Notes: generated by a model not told the origin, from the letters alone. DNA of 6,349 bases from an uncultured Eubacteriales bacterium (GCA_902803675.1 CADCQZ010000125.1:1-6349); one strand, 5' to 3'. Positions 1 to 6,248 are shown, counted from the stretch's first letter. Numbers and translations: made by a program.

Positions 1-605
1 AGGCCGGTCATCACCAGGTCGATAGCCTTGGACTGCACGAAGATGCAGATCACGGAGTAGAGCGCCGTGTTGATGCTCATGGTGAACCCCGCGGCCACGA
101 TCACCATGCAGTCGATGGCGAATAATGTGGCGCCGATGGACATGAATTCCGCTTTGTGGTGGACGAGCCTGGCGATCATGTCCGTGCCGCCGGTGGTGGC
201 GCCGCCCCTTAAGATCATGCCCAGGCCGATGCCGATGGTGAGCCCGCCGAACACAGCGGCCAGCAGGGGATCCTCCGTCACCACGGGCACGGGCACATAG
301 TCGATGCACAGGGAAAAGAGCACCGTGGCGATCAGGGATCTGAAGGCGAAGAGGTGTCCCATCTCCTTCCAGGACAGGATGAACAGGGGGATGTTCATGG
401 CCAGGGAGGTGGTGCCCACCGGGAATTTGAACAGGAAATACAGGATGGATGACACGCCCGTCAGCCCGCCGGGAGCGATGCTGTGGGGGATGATGAACAT
501 GGGATAGGCGATGCCGCCGATGAGACAGCCGATGATGATGTGGCCGTAGGTCACGATGAATTCTCGGGGAGTGAAGCGATGGTCGTGGATCTGCATGTGA
601 GTCAA
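1..605 (-). CDS. YitT family membrane protein (partial, C-terminus outside window)
   Basis: An integral membrane protein of the YitT/DUF161 family (Pfam YitT_membrane); transport or other function is not established. About 200 residues are visible, with no stop before the left edge. Numbering from the ATG at 596, hydrophobic segments lie near residues 14-36, 45-58, 62-75, 84-106, 110-130 and 152-172, separated by the glycine-rich motifs APGGLTG (41-47) and GGATTGGTDMIA (131-142) that are hallmarks of the family. Full-length relatives are about 280-290 residues and usually end in a cytoplasmic DUF2179 domain, which would lie outside. Start choice: AAAGGA sits 6 bases before an in-frame TTG at 605 but 15 bases before the ATG at 596, so TTG is favoured by spacing and ATG by codon. 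A GTG at 629 is also in frame but abuts a hairpin. It follows the phosphofructokinase gene after an 80-base gap on the same strand. Family call is secure; start and function are not. Confidence 0.9.
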   Translation of the reverse strand, partial: MTHMQIHDHRFTPREFIVTYGHIIIGCLIGGIAYPMFIIPHSIAPGGLTGVSSILYFLFKFPVGTTSLAMNIPLFILSWKEMGHLFAFRSLIATVLFSLCIDYVPVPVVTEDPLLAAVFGGLTIGIGLGMILRGGATTGGTDMIARLVHHKAEFMSIGATLFAIDCMVIVAAGFTMSINTALYSVICIFVQSKAIDLVMTG

Positions 606-629
606 GCCCGTTCCTTTAAGTTTTTTCAC

Positions 630-668
630 GCTGAAGGCGGCCTTCCGCTGACGGAAGGCCGCCACAGC
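630..668 (-). other. strong intergenic hairpin between pfkA and yitT
   Basis: A perfect 12-bp stem pairs 636-647 (GGCGGCCTTCCG) with 652-663 around a 4-base loop. It is extended by GCTG (630-633) pairing with CAGC (665-668) across a small internal loop. It starts about 18 bases after the phosphofructokinase stop codon and ends about 25 bases before the likely yitT start. Neither strand shows the run of T residues needed for a canonical intrinsic terminator, so it is better described as a possible attenuator, RNA processing or mRNA-stabilising element. The inverted repeat is seen directly; any function is inferred. Confidence 0.5.
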
Positions 669-685
669 TTTAAATGCCTTTTGGA

Positions 686-1762
686 TCAGTCACCGAAGGT
701 GATGCCCATGTGCCGCGCCAGGGCCACCATCTGATGGTCTTCGGGCACCAGCTTGGGCACGCCGGCGATATCGCTCAGCTTGTTGTGGATCACCTGGTTG
801 CCGGACAGGGCCACGGTGTTGCCGTATTCCTTGTCCCGGATCAGCTCGGCCGCGTGCACGCCGAACTGGGTGGACAGCACCCGGTCATAGGCGCTGGGGG
901 AGCCGCCGCGCTGCATGTGCCCGGGGTTCACGGCCCTGGCTTCCACGCCCACCAGTTCGCTCAGCTGCCCGGCGAGCCGGTTGGCGATGCCGGAAAAGCC
1001 GCTCTCTTTGCGGGCGGCATCCCGGTCCTTGCGCTTCATCTTGGCTTCCTTCTTGTCCATGGCGCCTTCCGCGACGGCGATGATGGAGAAGGGCTTCTTG
1101 CCCTTGGCGCGCTTTTCGACGGTCAGGGCCACTTTCTCGATATCATAGGGGATCTCGGGCAGCAGCACCACATCGGCGCCGCCGGCCAGGCCGGAATAGA
1201 GGGTGAGCCAGCCGGCCTTGTTGCCCATGATCTCGATCACCATGCAGCGGCCGTGGCTCGCGGCGGTGGTGTGGATGCGGTCGATCACGTCGGTGGCGAT
1301 GTCCACGGCGGTGTGGAAACCGAAGGTGAAGTCCGTGCCGAAGATATCGTTGTCGATGGTCTTGGGCAGGCCGATCACGTTGAGGCCCTCCTGGCTGAGC
1401 AGGTTGGCGGTCTTGTGGGTGCCGTTGCCGCCCAGGGTCACCAGGCAGTCCAGCCCAAGCCGGTCATAGGTCTCTTTCATGGCGGCTACCTTGTCCACCT
1501 TGTCATCCTCGATGACCCGCATGTTCCTGAAGGGAGTGCGGCTGGTGCCCAGGATGGTGCCGCCCAGGGTGAGGATGCCGGAGAACTGGCTGCGCTTCAT
1601 CTCCTGATAGTCGCCTTCGATCAGGCCGCGGTAACCGTCGTGGAAACCGACGATCTCCGTCTCGTCGAACATCTCATAGGCGGCTCTCGCCACGCCGCGG
1701 ATAGCGGCGTTCAGGCCCGGGCAGTCCCCGCCCGCGGTCAGGATACCGATTCTTCTCTTCAT
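686..1762 (-). CDS. pfkA: 6-phosphofructokinase (mixed ATP/PPi-type active-site motifs)
   Basis: Phosphorylates fructose 6-phosphate to fructose 1,6-bisphosphate, the committing step of glycolysis, in the cytoplasm. The 358-residue protein shows the family signatures in order: GGDCPGLN (11-18) at the phosphoryl-donor site, GGNGT (111-115), the catalytic PKTIDND (133-139), the substrate-binding MGNKAGW (179-185) and GHMQRGG (281-287). It is somewhat longer than the roughly 320-residue E. coli PfkA. In the classical numbering, Gly at position 104 (GGNG) points to ATP while Lys at 124 (PKTIDND) is typical of pyrophosphate enzymes; this combination marks the mixed group of PFKs, many annotated as ATP-dependent. 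The usual Mg-binding Asp at position 103 is Asn here. GGGAGGA (1770-1776) lies 7 bases before the ATG, fixing the start. It follows the DUF853 ATPase gene by 39 bases, so it is probably cotranscribed, though the AT-rich gap could hold its own promoter. Phosphofructokinase is certain; donor specificity is not. Confidence 0.95.
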   Translation of the reverse strand: MKRRIGILTAGGDCPGLNAAIRGVARAAYEMFDETEIVGFHDGYRGLIEGDYQEMKRSQFSGILTLGGTILGTSRTPFRNMRVIEDDKVDKVAAMKETYDRLGLDCLVTLGGNGTHKTANLLSQEGLNVIGLPKTIDNDIFGTDFTFGFHTAVDIATDVIDRIHTTAASHGRCMVIEIMGNKAGWLTLYSGLAGGADVVLLPEIPYDIEKVALTVEKRAKGKKPFSIIAVAEGAMDKKEAKMKRKDRDAARKESGFSGIANRLAGQLSELVGVEARAVNPGHMQRGGSPSAYDRVLSTQFGVHAAELIRDKEYGNTVALSGNQVIHNKLSDIAGVPKLVPEDHQMVALARHMGITFGD

Positions 1763-1801
1763 ATGGCTGTCCTCCCGTATATAAAATATTGGTGATTTTT
1801 A

Positions 1802-3532
1802 TCAGCGCTTGGTGGTCTTTTTGCGTGTGCTGCCGGTCAGGCCCAGGGTGCCGAGAAGGGACCTTGTGAGCTGGCTTCCCAGGGTGCGCCCGGCGCTGTT
1901 GGTGGCGGACTTGGTGAAGCTTTCCAGCAGCTGGTTGCCGAAACTCTTCTGCACGGTGGTCTTCTGTGCGGTCTTCACCGGCTTTTCTTCCTGGACTGCG
2001 GGCTTGCCGGTCAGGATCTGGGAAAGCCCCTGGAGCACGGTGGGCTTCGCCTGCTGCACGGCAGGCTGCGGAACAGCCGCGGGCGCCTGATAGGGCATGG
2101 CGGGCGCCTGGGGCAGCACGGCCTCGCGCTCCACATAGGTCCCGGTGGCGGGATCGAACACCTTGAAGATCACCGGCATGTTCTGCGTGGGCTGGGGCAT
2201 ATCGATGCCGCTTTCCACCACGACGGGCGCGGCTTGCTCTCTCTGGGCCATCAGGCCCGCGAGGTACTCATAGGCGCTGTCCCGGTCATAGGCTACATCG
2301 TATTTGTCGCCCACGGCGTCGGTCTTGATCCAGGTGGCGCGCATCTCGTCGGAGATCGTGCCGATGGCGCCCTGGGGCGGCAGGATGATGGCTTTCTGAG
2401 CCGGCATGGGGGAGCCGTCCTCCTGCAGGAAGCTCAATAGCGCTTCGCCGGTCTTGAGCTCGGTGAGGGCTTTCTCGGTATCGAAGGAGGGATTGACCCG
2501 GAAGGTCTGGGCCACAGCCTTGACCACCTTCTGCTCCTGGGGAGTGTAGGCCCTCAGGGCATGCTGCACACGGTTGCTCAGCTGGCTCAATACACCGGTG
2601 GAGATGTCGGTGGGGTTCTGGGTGATGAAATAGACGCCCACGCCCTTGGAGCGGATCAGCTTGACGGTCTGCTCCACCCGGTCCAGAAGCGTCTTGGAGC
2701 AGTCGCTGAACAAGAGGTGCGCCTCGTCGAAGAAGAACACCATCTGGGGCTTCTCCCGGTCGCCCACTTCCGGCAGGATGTCATAGAGCTGGCCCAGCAT
2801 CCACAAAAGGAAAGTGGAATACATGACGGGATTGCGGTAGAGCCTGTCAGCGGCCAGCACATTGACGCAGCCGCGGCCCTCGTCGTCCTGGGTCATCCAG
2901 TCGATGATGTCCAGGGCGGGCTCACCGAAGAACTTGTCTCCGCCCTGATCTTCCAGGACGGCGATGCTCCTCTGGATGGCGCCGATGGACGCCTTGGAGA
3001 TATTGCCGTATTCCAAAGTATATTTGGACGCGTTCTCGCCCACATAGGTCAGCATGGCCTTGACGTCCTTAAGGTCGATCAACAGCAGCCCCTCGGCGTC
3101 GGCGATCTTGAAGATCAGGTACATGATGCCGCTCTGCACATCATTGAGCTGCAGCAGGCGGGAGAACAGCAGCGGGCCCATCTGGCTCACCGTGGCGCGG
3201 ATGGGATGGCCTTTCTCACCGTACACGTCCCAGAACACCACGGGGGAGCCCCGGAAGGGGAAGGAAGCGTTGAAGCCGCATTTTTGCAGCCGGCCCGCGA
3301 TCTTCTCGCTGTTTTCGCCGGGACGGCACAGCCCGCCCAGGTCCCCCTTGACGTCCGCCAGGAATACCGGCACGCCGATGGAGGAAAAGCCCTCCGCCAG
3401 CACCTGGAGCGTCACGGTCTTGCCGGTGCCGGTGGCGCCGGATATGAGGCCGTGGCGGTTGGCCATGGAAGGCAGCAGGGATACGGCTCCCTCGGGGGAG
3501 GTGCCCACCCAGATCCTGTTGTCGTAAAGCAT
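1802..3532 (-). CDS. HerA/YjgR-type P-loop ATPase, DUF853 family
   Basis: A 576-residue P-loop ATPase of the DUF853 family (E. coli YjgR-like), related to the HerA/FtsK group of hexameric DNA translocases. The cellular role is not known; DNA translocation is an inference from homology. Visible motifs are Walker A GATGTGKT (32-39), the family motif ADVKGDLGG (59-67), Walker B VFFFDEAH (265-272), and the sensor-like FITQNP (302-307) followed by conserved arginines at 321 and 327. The C-terminus has the family's basic end (FGNQLLESF near 531-539, then LGSQLTRSLLGTLG near 551-564, ending STRKKTTKR). Between the ATPase core and this tail lies a Pro/Ala/Gln/Val-rich linker (about 434-525), which helps explain a length above the roughly 500 residues of YjgR. 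Tandem Shine-Dalgarno sites (3539-3543 and 3544-3550) precede the ATG, the nearer by 6 bases. No nurA-like nuclease gene, the usual partner of archaeal HerA, is nearby. It lies 41 bases after ispDF on the same strand. Confidence 0.92.
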   Translation of the reverse strand: MLYDNRIWVGTSPEGAVSLLPSMANRHGLISGATGTGKTVTLQVLAEGFSSIGVPVFLADVKGDLGGLCRPGENSEKIAGRLQKCGFNASFPFRGSPVVFWDVYGEKGHPIRATVSQMGPLLFSRLLQLNDVQSGIMYLIFKIADAEGLLLIDLKDVKAMLTYVGENASKYTLEYGNISKASIGAIQRSIAVLEDQGGDKFFGEPALDIIDWMTQDDEGRGCVNVLAADRLYRNPVMYSTFLLWMLGQLYDILPEVGDREKPQMVFFFDEAHLLFSDCSKTLLDRVEQTVKLIRSKGVGVYFITQNPTDISTGVLSQLSNRVQHALRAYTPQEQKVVKAVAQTFRVNPSFDTEKALTELKTGEALLSFLQEDGSPMPAQKAIILPPQGAIGTISDEMRATWIKTDAVGDKYDVAYDRDSAYEYLAGLMAQREQAAPVVVESGIDMPQPTQNMPVIFKVFDPATGTYVEREAVLPQAPAMPYQAPAAVPQPAVQQAKPTVLQGLSQILTGKPAVQEEKPVKTAQKTTVQKSFGNQLLESFTKSATNSAGRTLGSQLTRSLLGTLGLTGSTRKKTTKR

Positions 3533-3573
3533 AACGTTCTCCTCTCCTTTATGTTCAAGTTGTCTTTGGTCTC

Positions 3574-4713
3574 TCAGCGTTTCATCAGGGTCGCGGCGCT
3601 CAGGGCGCTGATGCCCTCGCCCCGGCCCTCATAGCCCAGGCCCTCGCTGGTGGTGGCCTTGACGGACACCCGCTCCACGCTCACGCCCATGGTGGCGGCC
3701 AGGTTTTTCCGCATCTCCTCGATATGATCCTTCAGTTTCGGCCGCTGGCAGGTGACGGTGATGTCCGCGTGGCACAGGGTAAAGCCCTTTTCCCGGATCA
3801 GGCTCATCACGTGTTCCAGCAGCTTGAGGGACGAGATGCCCCGGTACTTTTCGTCGCTGTCCGGGAAATGCCGCCCGATATCGCCCAGGGCGGCCGCGCC
3901 CAGGATGGCGTCGATCAGGGCGTGCACGGCCACGTCCGCGTCGCTGTGGCCCAAGAGCCCCTTCTCAAAGGGCACTTCCACGCCGCACAGGATCAGTTTC
4001 CGGCCTTCCGCGAGGCGGTGGGTGTCCTGCCCGATCCCCACGGATATTTCGGGTGTGACAGGATCTTTAAGGCCCAAATAGTCCTGCGGCACGGTGATCT
4101 TTTCGTTCCCGGGATCCCCTTCCACCACGTATACATCCTTTCCCGCCGCTTCCAGCACGCTGGCGTCATCGGTGAAACGGCCGCTCTCGTCCTTAAAGCG
4201 TTCGTACGCCTGACGGATCAGATCATACCGGAAGCCCTGGGGCGTCTGCACTCTCTTAAGGCCGCTTCGCGTTGGGGTGCCGGTGATCCGATCGCCCTCC
4301 ACCGTTTTGATGGTGTCCACACAGGGAAGGGCGGGGATGGCGCCGCCCTTTTCCATGGCCGCCTTTTCCACCCTCTCCGCCAGCTCCGGGCTCACCCGCG
4401 GCCGGGCGCCGTCGTGGATCAGCACGATATCCGTTTTCTCTACGCAGGCCCGGAGCCCGTTCAGTACGGAAAGGTAGCGGTCGCCCCCGCCGGGGACCAC
4501 CTTCGCATTAAGCCCCGCGGCTTTAAGCGCGTCCCTGAAGGCCTCAAGGTCATCCGCCGGGGCGGCGACGATCACGTCCATTTTCAGGGATGAGAACACT
4601 CTCACGCTGTGGATGAAGAGGGGCTCCCCCCGCCAGGGCAGAAGGGTCTTGTTGACGCCGATGGGCCCCATCCGGGTGCCTGATCCGCCGCATAATACGA
4701 TGGCGCCGGTCAT
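3574..4713 (-). CDS. ispDF: bifunctional IspD-IspF (MEP cytidylyltransferase / MECDP synthase)
   Basis: Catalyses two non-consecutive steps of the MEP pathway to isoprenoid precursors: CTP-dependent conversion of MEP to CDP-ME (IspD) and cyclisation of the phosphorylated product to MEcPP (IspF). The IspD part (about 1-218) shows GGSGTRMG (9-16), Lys22, HDGARP (100-105), VDTIK (132-136), RVQTPQGF (154-161), FTDDAS (180-185) and EKIT with Lys205, matching the E. coli active-site residues. The IspF part (about 222-379) has the metal ligands Asp230 and His232 in GQDTHRL, and His264 after GHSDADV (255-261), then HFPDSDEKY (282-290) and KATTSEGLG (352-360). Domains are joined with almost no linker (about 213-222). 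The segment around Lys22 reads GVNKTLL rather than the common PKQ form. GGGGAGG (4721-4727) lies 7 bases before the ATG. The start overlaps the DUF4364 stop in an ATGA, implying translational coupling. Both domains look intact and active. Confidence 0.96.
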   Translation of the reverse strand: MTGAIVLCGGSGTRMGPIGVNKTLLPWRGEPLFIHSVRVFSSLKMDVIVAAPADDLEAFRDALKAAGLNAKVVPGGGDRYLSVLNGLRACVEKTDIVLIHDGARPRVSPELAERVEKAAMEKGGAIPALPCVDTIKTVEGDRITGTPTRSGLKRVQTPQGFRYDLIRQAYERFKDESGRFTDDASVLEAAGKDVYVVEGDPGNEKITVPQDYLGLKDPVTPEISVGIGQDTHRLAEGRKLILCGVEVPFEKGLLGHSDADVAVHALIDAILGAAALGDIGRHFPDSDEKYRGISSLKLLEHVMSLIREKGFTLCHADITVTCQRPKLKDHIEEMRKNLAATMGVSVERVSVKATTSEGLGYEGRGEGISALSAATLMKR

Positions 4714-5246
4714 GTATCCGCCTCCCCGTCACCGTCAAAAAAGCCGCGGTAGATCTTCTCGGCCAGGGTCGGCCATTTTTCCGCGATGCGGCGGGCCATG
4801 CCCTCATCCGGAAGGCTCAATGTGACGCTCAGGGTCTCCATGTCCTTTTCCACCATGCGCATGTTCAGCCGGTATTCGCCGCGCCCGGTCTGCCGGATAT
4901 CCGTGGGGTATTCCTGGGCCCGGCGGTAATCGTCCCGGCAGCGGTCGTAGGCGCTGCGGATCCTGTCCCTCAGGCTGAAGGGCACGTCCTTTGAAAAGAG
5001 GGCGAGTGCCTCTTCTCCCGCGGGCGTGACGGTGTATCGGTATCCGCCCGGCACTTCCCTGCGGGAGCACTGGCCGTGCTCGCACAGGTCATTGAGGGCG
5101 AACATCATGTCGAAATAATTCATCAGTTTCTCTTCGGTGAGAAAGGTCAGGAGCTTCAGGTCCGTGAGCCCGCCGAAAAGCTTGAGGATGGTCAGCACGG
5201 CCAGCTTGTGCTCCGTCGCGGTCATCCTGTGTTCGCTCTCGGCCAT
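4710..5246 (-). CDS. DUF4364 family protein, winged-helix-like
   Basis: A 178-residue soluble protein matching the Clostridia-typical DUF4364 family, whose function is not known. The N-terminal part (about 11-85) reads like a winged-helix domain: helices at 11-25, 27-38 (LTDLKLLTFL) and 44-58 (YFDMMFALNDLCEHG), then a wing-like stretch and GYRYTVTPAGEEAL (68-81), where a Y-x-(L/V)-T-x-x-G-x-E pattern is usual at the end of such folds. The C-terminal half (90-170) is charged, with a helix rich in Arg (92-111) and a beta segment (123-145). A regulatory role is an inference from fold alone. A longer reading frame reaches 5285, but AGGAGG sits 7 bases before the ATG at 5246, and the longer start would fall inside the promoter. 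It is the first gene of the minus-strand block, and its stop overlaps the ispDF start by 4 bases, so the two are made together. Confidence 0.85.
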   Translation of the reverse strand: MAESEHRMTATEHKLAVLTILKLFGGLTDLKLLTFLTEEKLMNYFDMMFALNDLCEHGQCSRREVPGGYRYTVTPAGEEALALFSKDVPFSLRDRIRSAYDRCRDDYRRAQEYPTDIRQTGRGEYRLNMRMVEKDMETLSVTLSLPDEGMARRIAEKWPTLAEKIYRGFFDGDGEADT

Positions 5247-5275
5247 AGTCGTCCTCCTGATTTTTATTACACTAC

Positions 5276-5304
5276 AGTATACCAAAAAACTGATGCCATG
5301 AAAA
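5276..5304 (-). promoter_or_regulatory. sigma-A-type promoter for the DUF4364-ispDF block
   Basis: Reading the minus strand, a TTTTCA -35 (5304-5299, 4 of 6 to consensus) and a TATACT -10 (5281-5276, 5 of 6) are separated by exactly 17 bases. An A/T-rich stretch precedes the -35 (about 5305-5325) and could act as an UP element. Transcription would begin near 5269, giving a short leader of about 23 bases that carries the AGGAGG of the DUF4364 gene. No terminator or other good promoter is seen within the block as far as the pfkA stop, so it may serve up to four or five genes. Confidence 0.65.
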
Positions 5305-5387
5305 GAAAAATGTTTGAAAACAAATCCGGCTTTGGGAAAAGCGCGATCGCGTGCAAACGATGGACCATGGCGTTATCGCGGATGATG

Positions 5388-5396
5388 TGATAGAAT
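5388..5396 (+). promoter_or_regulatory. extended -10 promoter for the DUF503-kinase unit
   Basis: TGaTAGAAT is an extended -10 element (TG at 5388-5389, TAGAAT at 5391-5396, 5 of 6 to TATAAT). No convincing -35 lies 16-18 bases upstream (TGGCGT at 5368-5373 is poor), which is tolerated for extended -10 promoters. Transcription would begin near 5403, about 26 bases before the GTG start at 5429. Moderate support only. Confidence 0.45.
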
Positions 5397-5428
5397 AGGT
5401 AAAGTTTGAAAAAGGCGGGTGACACGCT

Positions 5429-5737
5429 GTGGCAACGGACGACCTGAGCGGCGGAACTCTTATCGCCGTGATCACTTTCCGCCTGCGCGCGCCCTGGGCG
5501 GCGAGCCTCAAGGACAAGCGGATGATCGTGAACAGCCTTACGGCGAAGATGCGGGACCGCTTCCATGTCTCCGCCGCGGAGACGGGGGATCAGGACACCT
5601 GGCAGATCATCCGGATCACCGCCGCGGCCGTGGTGCCGCACAGGGCCATGGCGGACAGCGTGATGGACAGCCTGTCCCGCTTCGTGGAGGAAAACACCGA
5701 CGCTGTGATCCTGGATGAGATCCGGGAGATACGGTAG
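5429..5737 (+). CDS. DUF503 / YlxP-like small protein
   Basis: A 102-residue protein of the DUF503 family (YlxP-like). Its members are often found in the nusA-infB-rbfA neighbourhood and are suspected of a link to ribosome function, but the role is not settled. The diagnostic stretch is SLKDKR (26-31), followed by a helix (MIVNSLTAKMRDRF), the strand HVSAAETG (46-53) and DQDTWQ (54-59), then the C-terminal helix with SRFVEEN (83-89). The start is a GTG, with an AAAGGCGGGTGA stretch (5411-5422) that pairs well with the 16S rRNA tail, ending 6 bases upstream. The N-terminus is about ten residues longer than in typical members (MATDDLSGGT before the first strand). It is separated from the following ATPase gene by only 12 bases, so the pair is probably one transcript. 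None of the usual nusA/infB/rbfA neighbours are present here. Confidence 0.88.
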   Translation: MATDDLSGGTLIAVITFRLRAPWAASLKDKRMIVNSLTAKMRDRFHVSAAETGDQDTWQIIRITAAAVVPHRAMADSVMDSLSRFVEENTDAVILDEIREIR

Positions 5738-5749
5738 GGGAGGAAGAGC

Positions 5750-6229
5750 ATGGCGAAAGTAGTTTTGATGTGCGGGAAACTGTGCAGCGGCAAGAGCACC
5801 CATGCCCGTTTGATCCGGGAGAAGGAAAAGGCGGTGATCCTGTCCGTGGACGAGATCACCCTCAGCCTTTTCGGGCAGGACGCGGGGGAGAAGCTGGACG
5901 AATATGTGAGCCGCTTAAAGGCGTACCTCTACGATAAATCCGTGGAGATTTTTCAGACTGGGATCAGTGTGGTGTTGGACTGGGGGTTCTGGACCCGGGA
6001 GGAGCGCGCCTTCGCCCGGGCGTATTACCACGCCCGGGGCATCGCGTGCGAGCTCCACTATATCGAGATCAGTGACGCGGAATGGGAAAAACGCATCGAA
6101 AAACGCAACCGGGACATCCTGGAAAAGAAGACCGGCGCCTACTATGTGGACGACGGCCTCAAACAGAAGTTCGCTTCCGTCTTCGAGCCCCCCGCGCCGG
6201 AGGAAGCGGACGCGTATATCAGGGGATGA
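5750..6229 (+). CDS. small P-loop kinase-like ATPase (AAA_33 type)
   Basis: A 159-residue nucleotide-binding protein resembling the AAA_33/zeta-toxin-like small kinases; the substrate is unknown. It opens directly with a beta strand and the Walker A loop GKLCSGKST (9-17). A conserved acidic pair SVDE (32-35) follows strand 2, where such kinases place the catalytic Asp. The strand VVLDWGFW (74-81) carries a further Asp at 77. A lid-like segment rich in Arg and Lys follows (EKRIEKRNRD, 113-122), and the C-terminus holds YYVDDGL (131-137). The core is compact, with no second domain, signal peptide or membrane segment, so it should act in the cytoplasm. GGGGAGGA (5737-5744) precedes the ATG by 5 bases and overlaps the end of the DUF503 gene. 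A terminator follows within 20 bases, so this is the last gene of its unit. No antitoxin-like gene is adjacent, which argues against a toxin role. Antibiotic- or metabolite-phosphorylating activity remains possible. Confidence 0.85.
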   Translation: MAKVVLMCGKLCSGKSTHARLIREKEKAVILSVDEITLSLFGQDAGEKLDEYVSRLKAYLYDKSVEIFQTGISVVLDWGFWTREERAFARAYYHARGIACELHYIEISDAEWEKRIEKRNRDILEKKTGAYYVDDGLKQKFASVFEPPAPEEADAYIRG

Positions 6230-6248
6230 CTGGCGGGCAGCGCCGCGG

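Noticed and set aside
674..1795. Long plus-strand open frame opposite the phosphofructokinase gene
   Set aside because: It is an antisense shadow: a Gly/Ala/His/Val-rich translation with no recognisable domain, covering a gene with clear family motifs. GC-rich coding DNA commonly keeps such frames open.
1763..1801. Possible separate promoter for pfkA in the AT-rich gap (TATATA-like stretch)
   Set aside because: The TATATA/TTTATA stretch could be a -10, but no acceptable -35 is seen at 16-18 bases upstream, and the GGGAGGA site follows within a few bases, leaving almost no leader.
2561..3634. Long plus-strand open frame opposite the DUF853 ATPase
   Set aside because: Low-complexity, His/Gln/Gly-rich translation with no domain, fully explained as the antisense of a gene with intact Walker motifs and a good ribosome binding site.
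3724..4593. Plus-strand open frame opposite ispDF
   Set aside because: Antisense shadow of a gene in which all catalytic motifs of both domains are present.
5247..5285. N-terminal extension of the DUF4364 gene to an upstream ATG
   Set aside because: The extension would start inside the -10/-35 promoter region and lacks a Shine-Dalgarno site, whereas AGGAGG lies 7 bases before the ATG at 5246.
5267..5803. Minus-strand open frames across the divergent gap and the DUF503 gene
   Set aside because: They run through both promoters and antisense to DUF503, which has clear family motifs. No family resemblance or suitable ribosome binding site was seen.
5750..6229. Zeta-type toxin of a toxin-antitoxin pair
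   Set aside because: The fold class fits, but there is no small antitoxin-like gene. The upstream partner is a recognisable DUF503 protein, so a toxin-antitoxin call is not supported.
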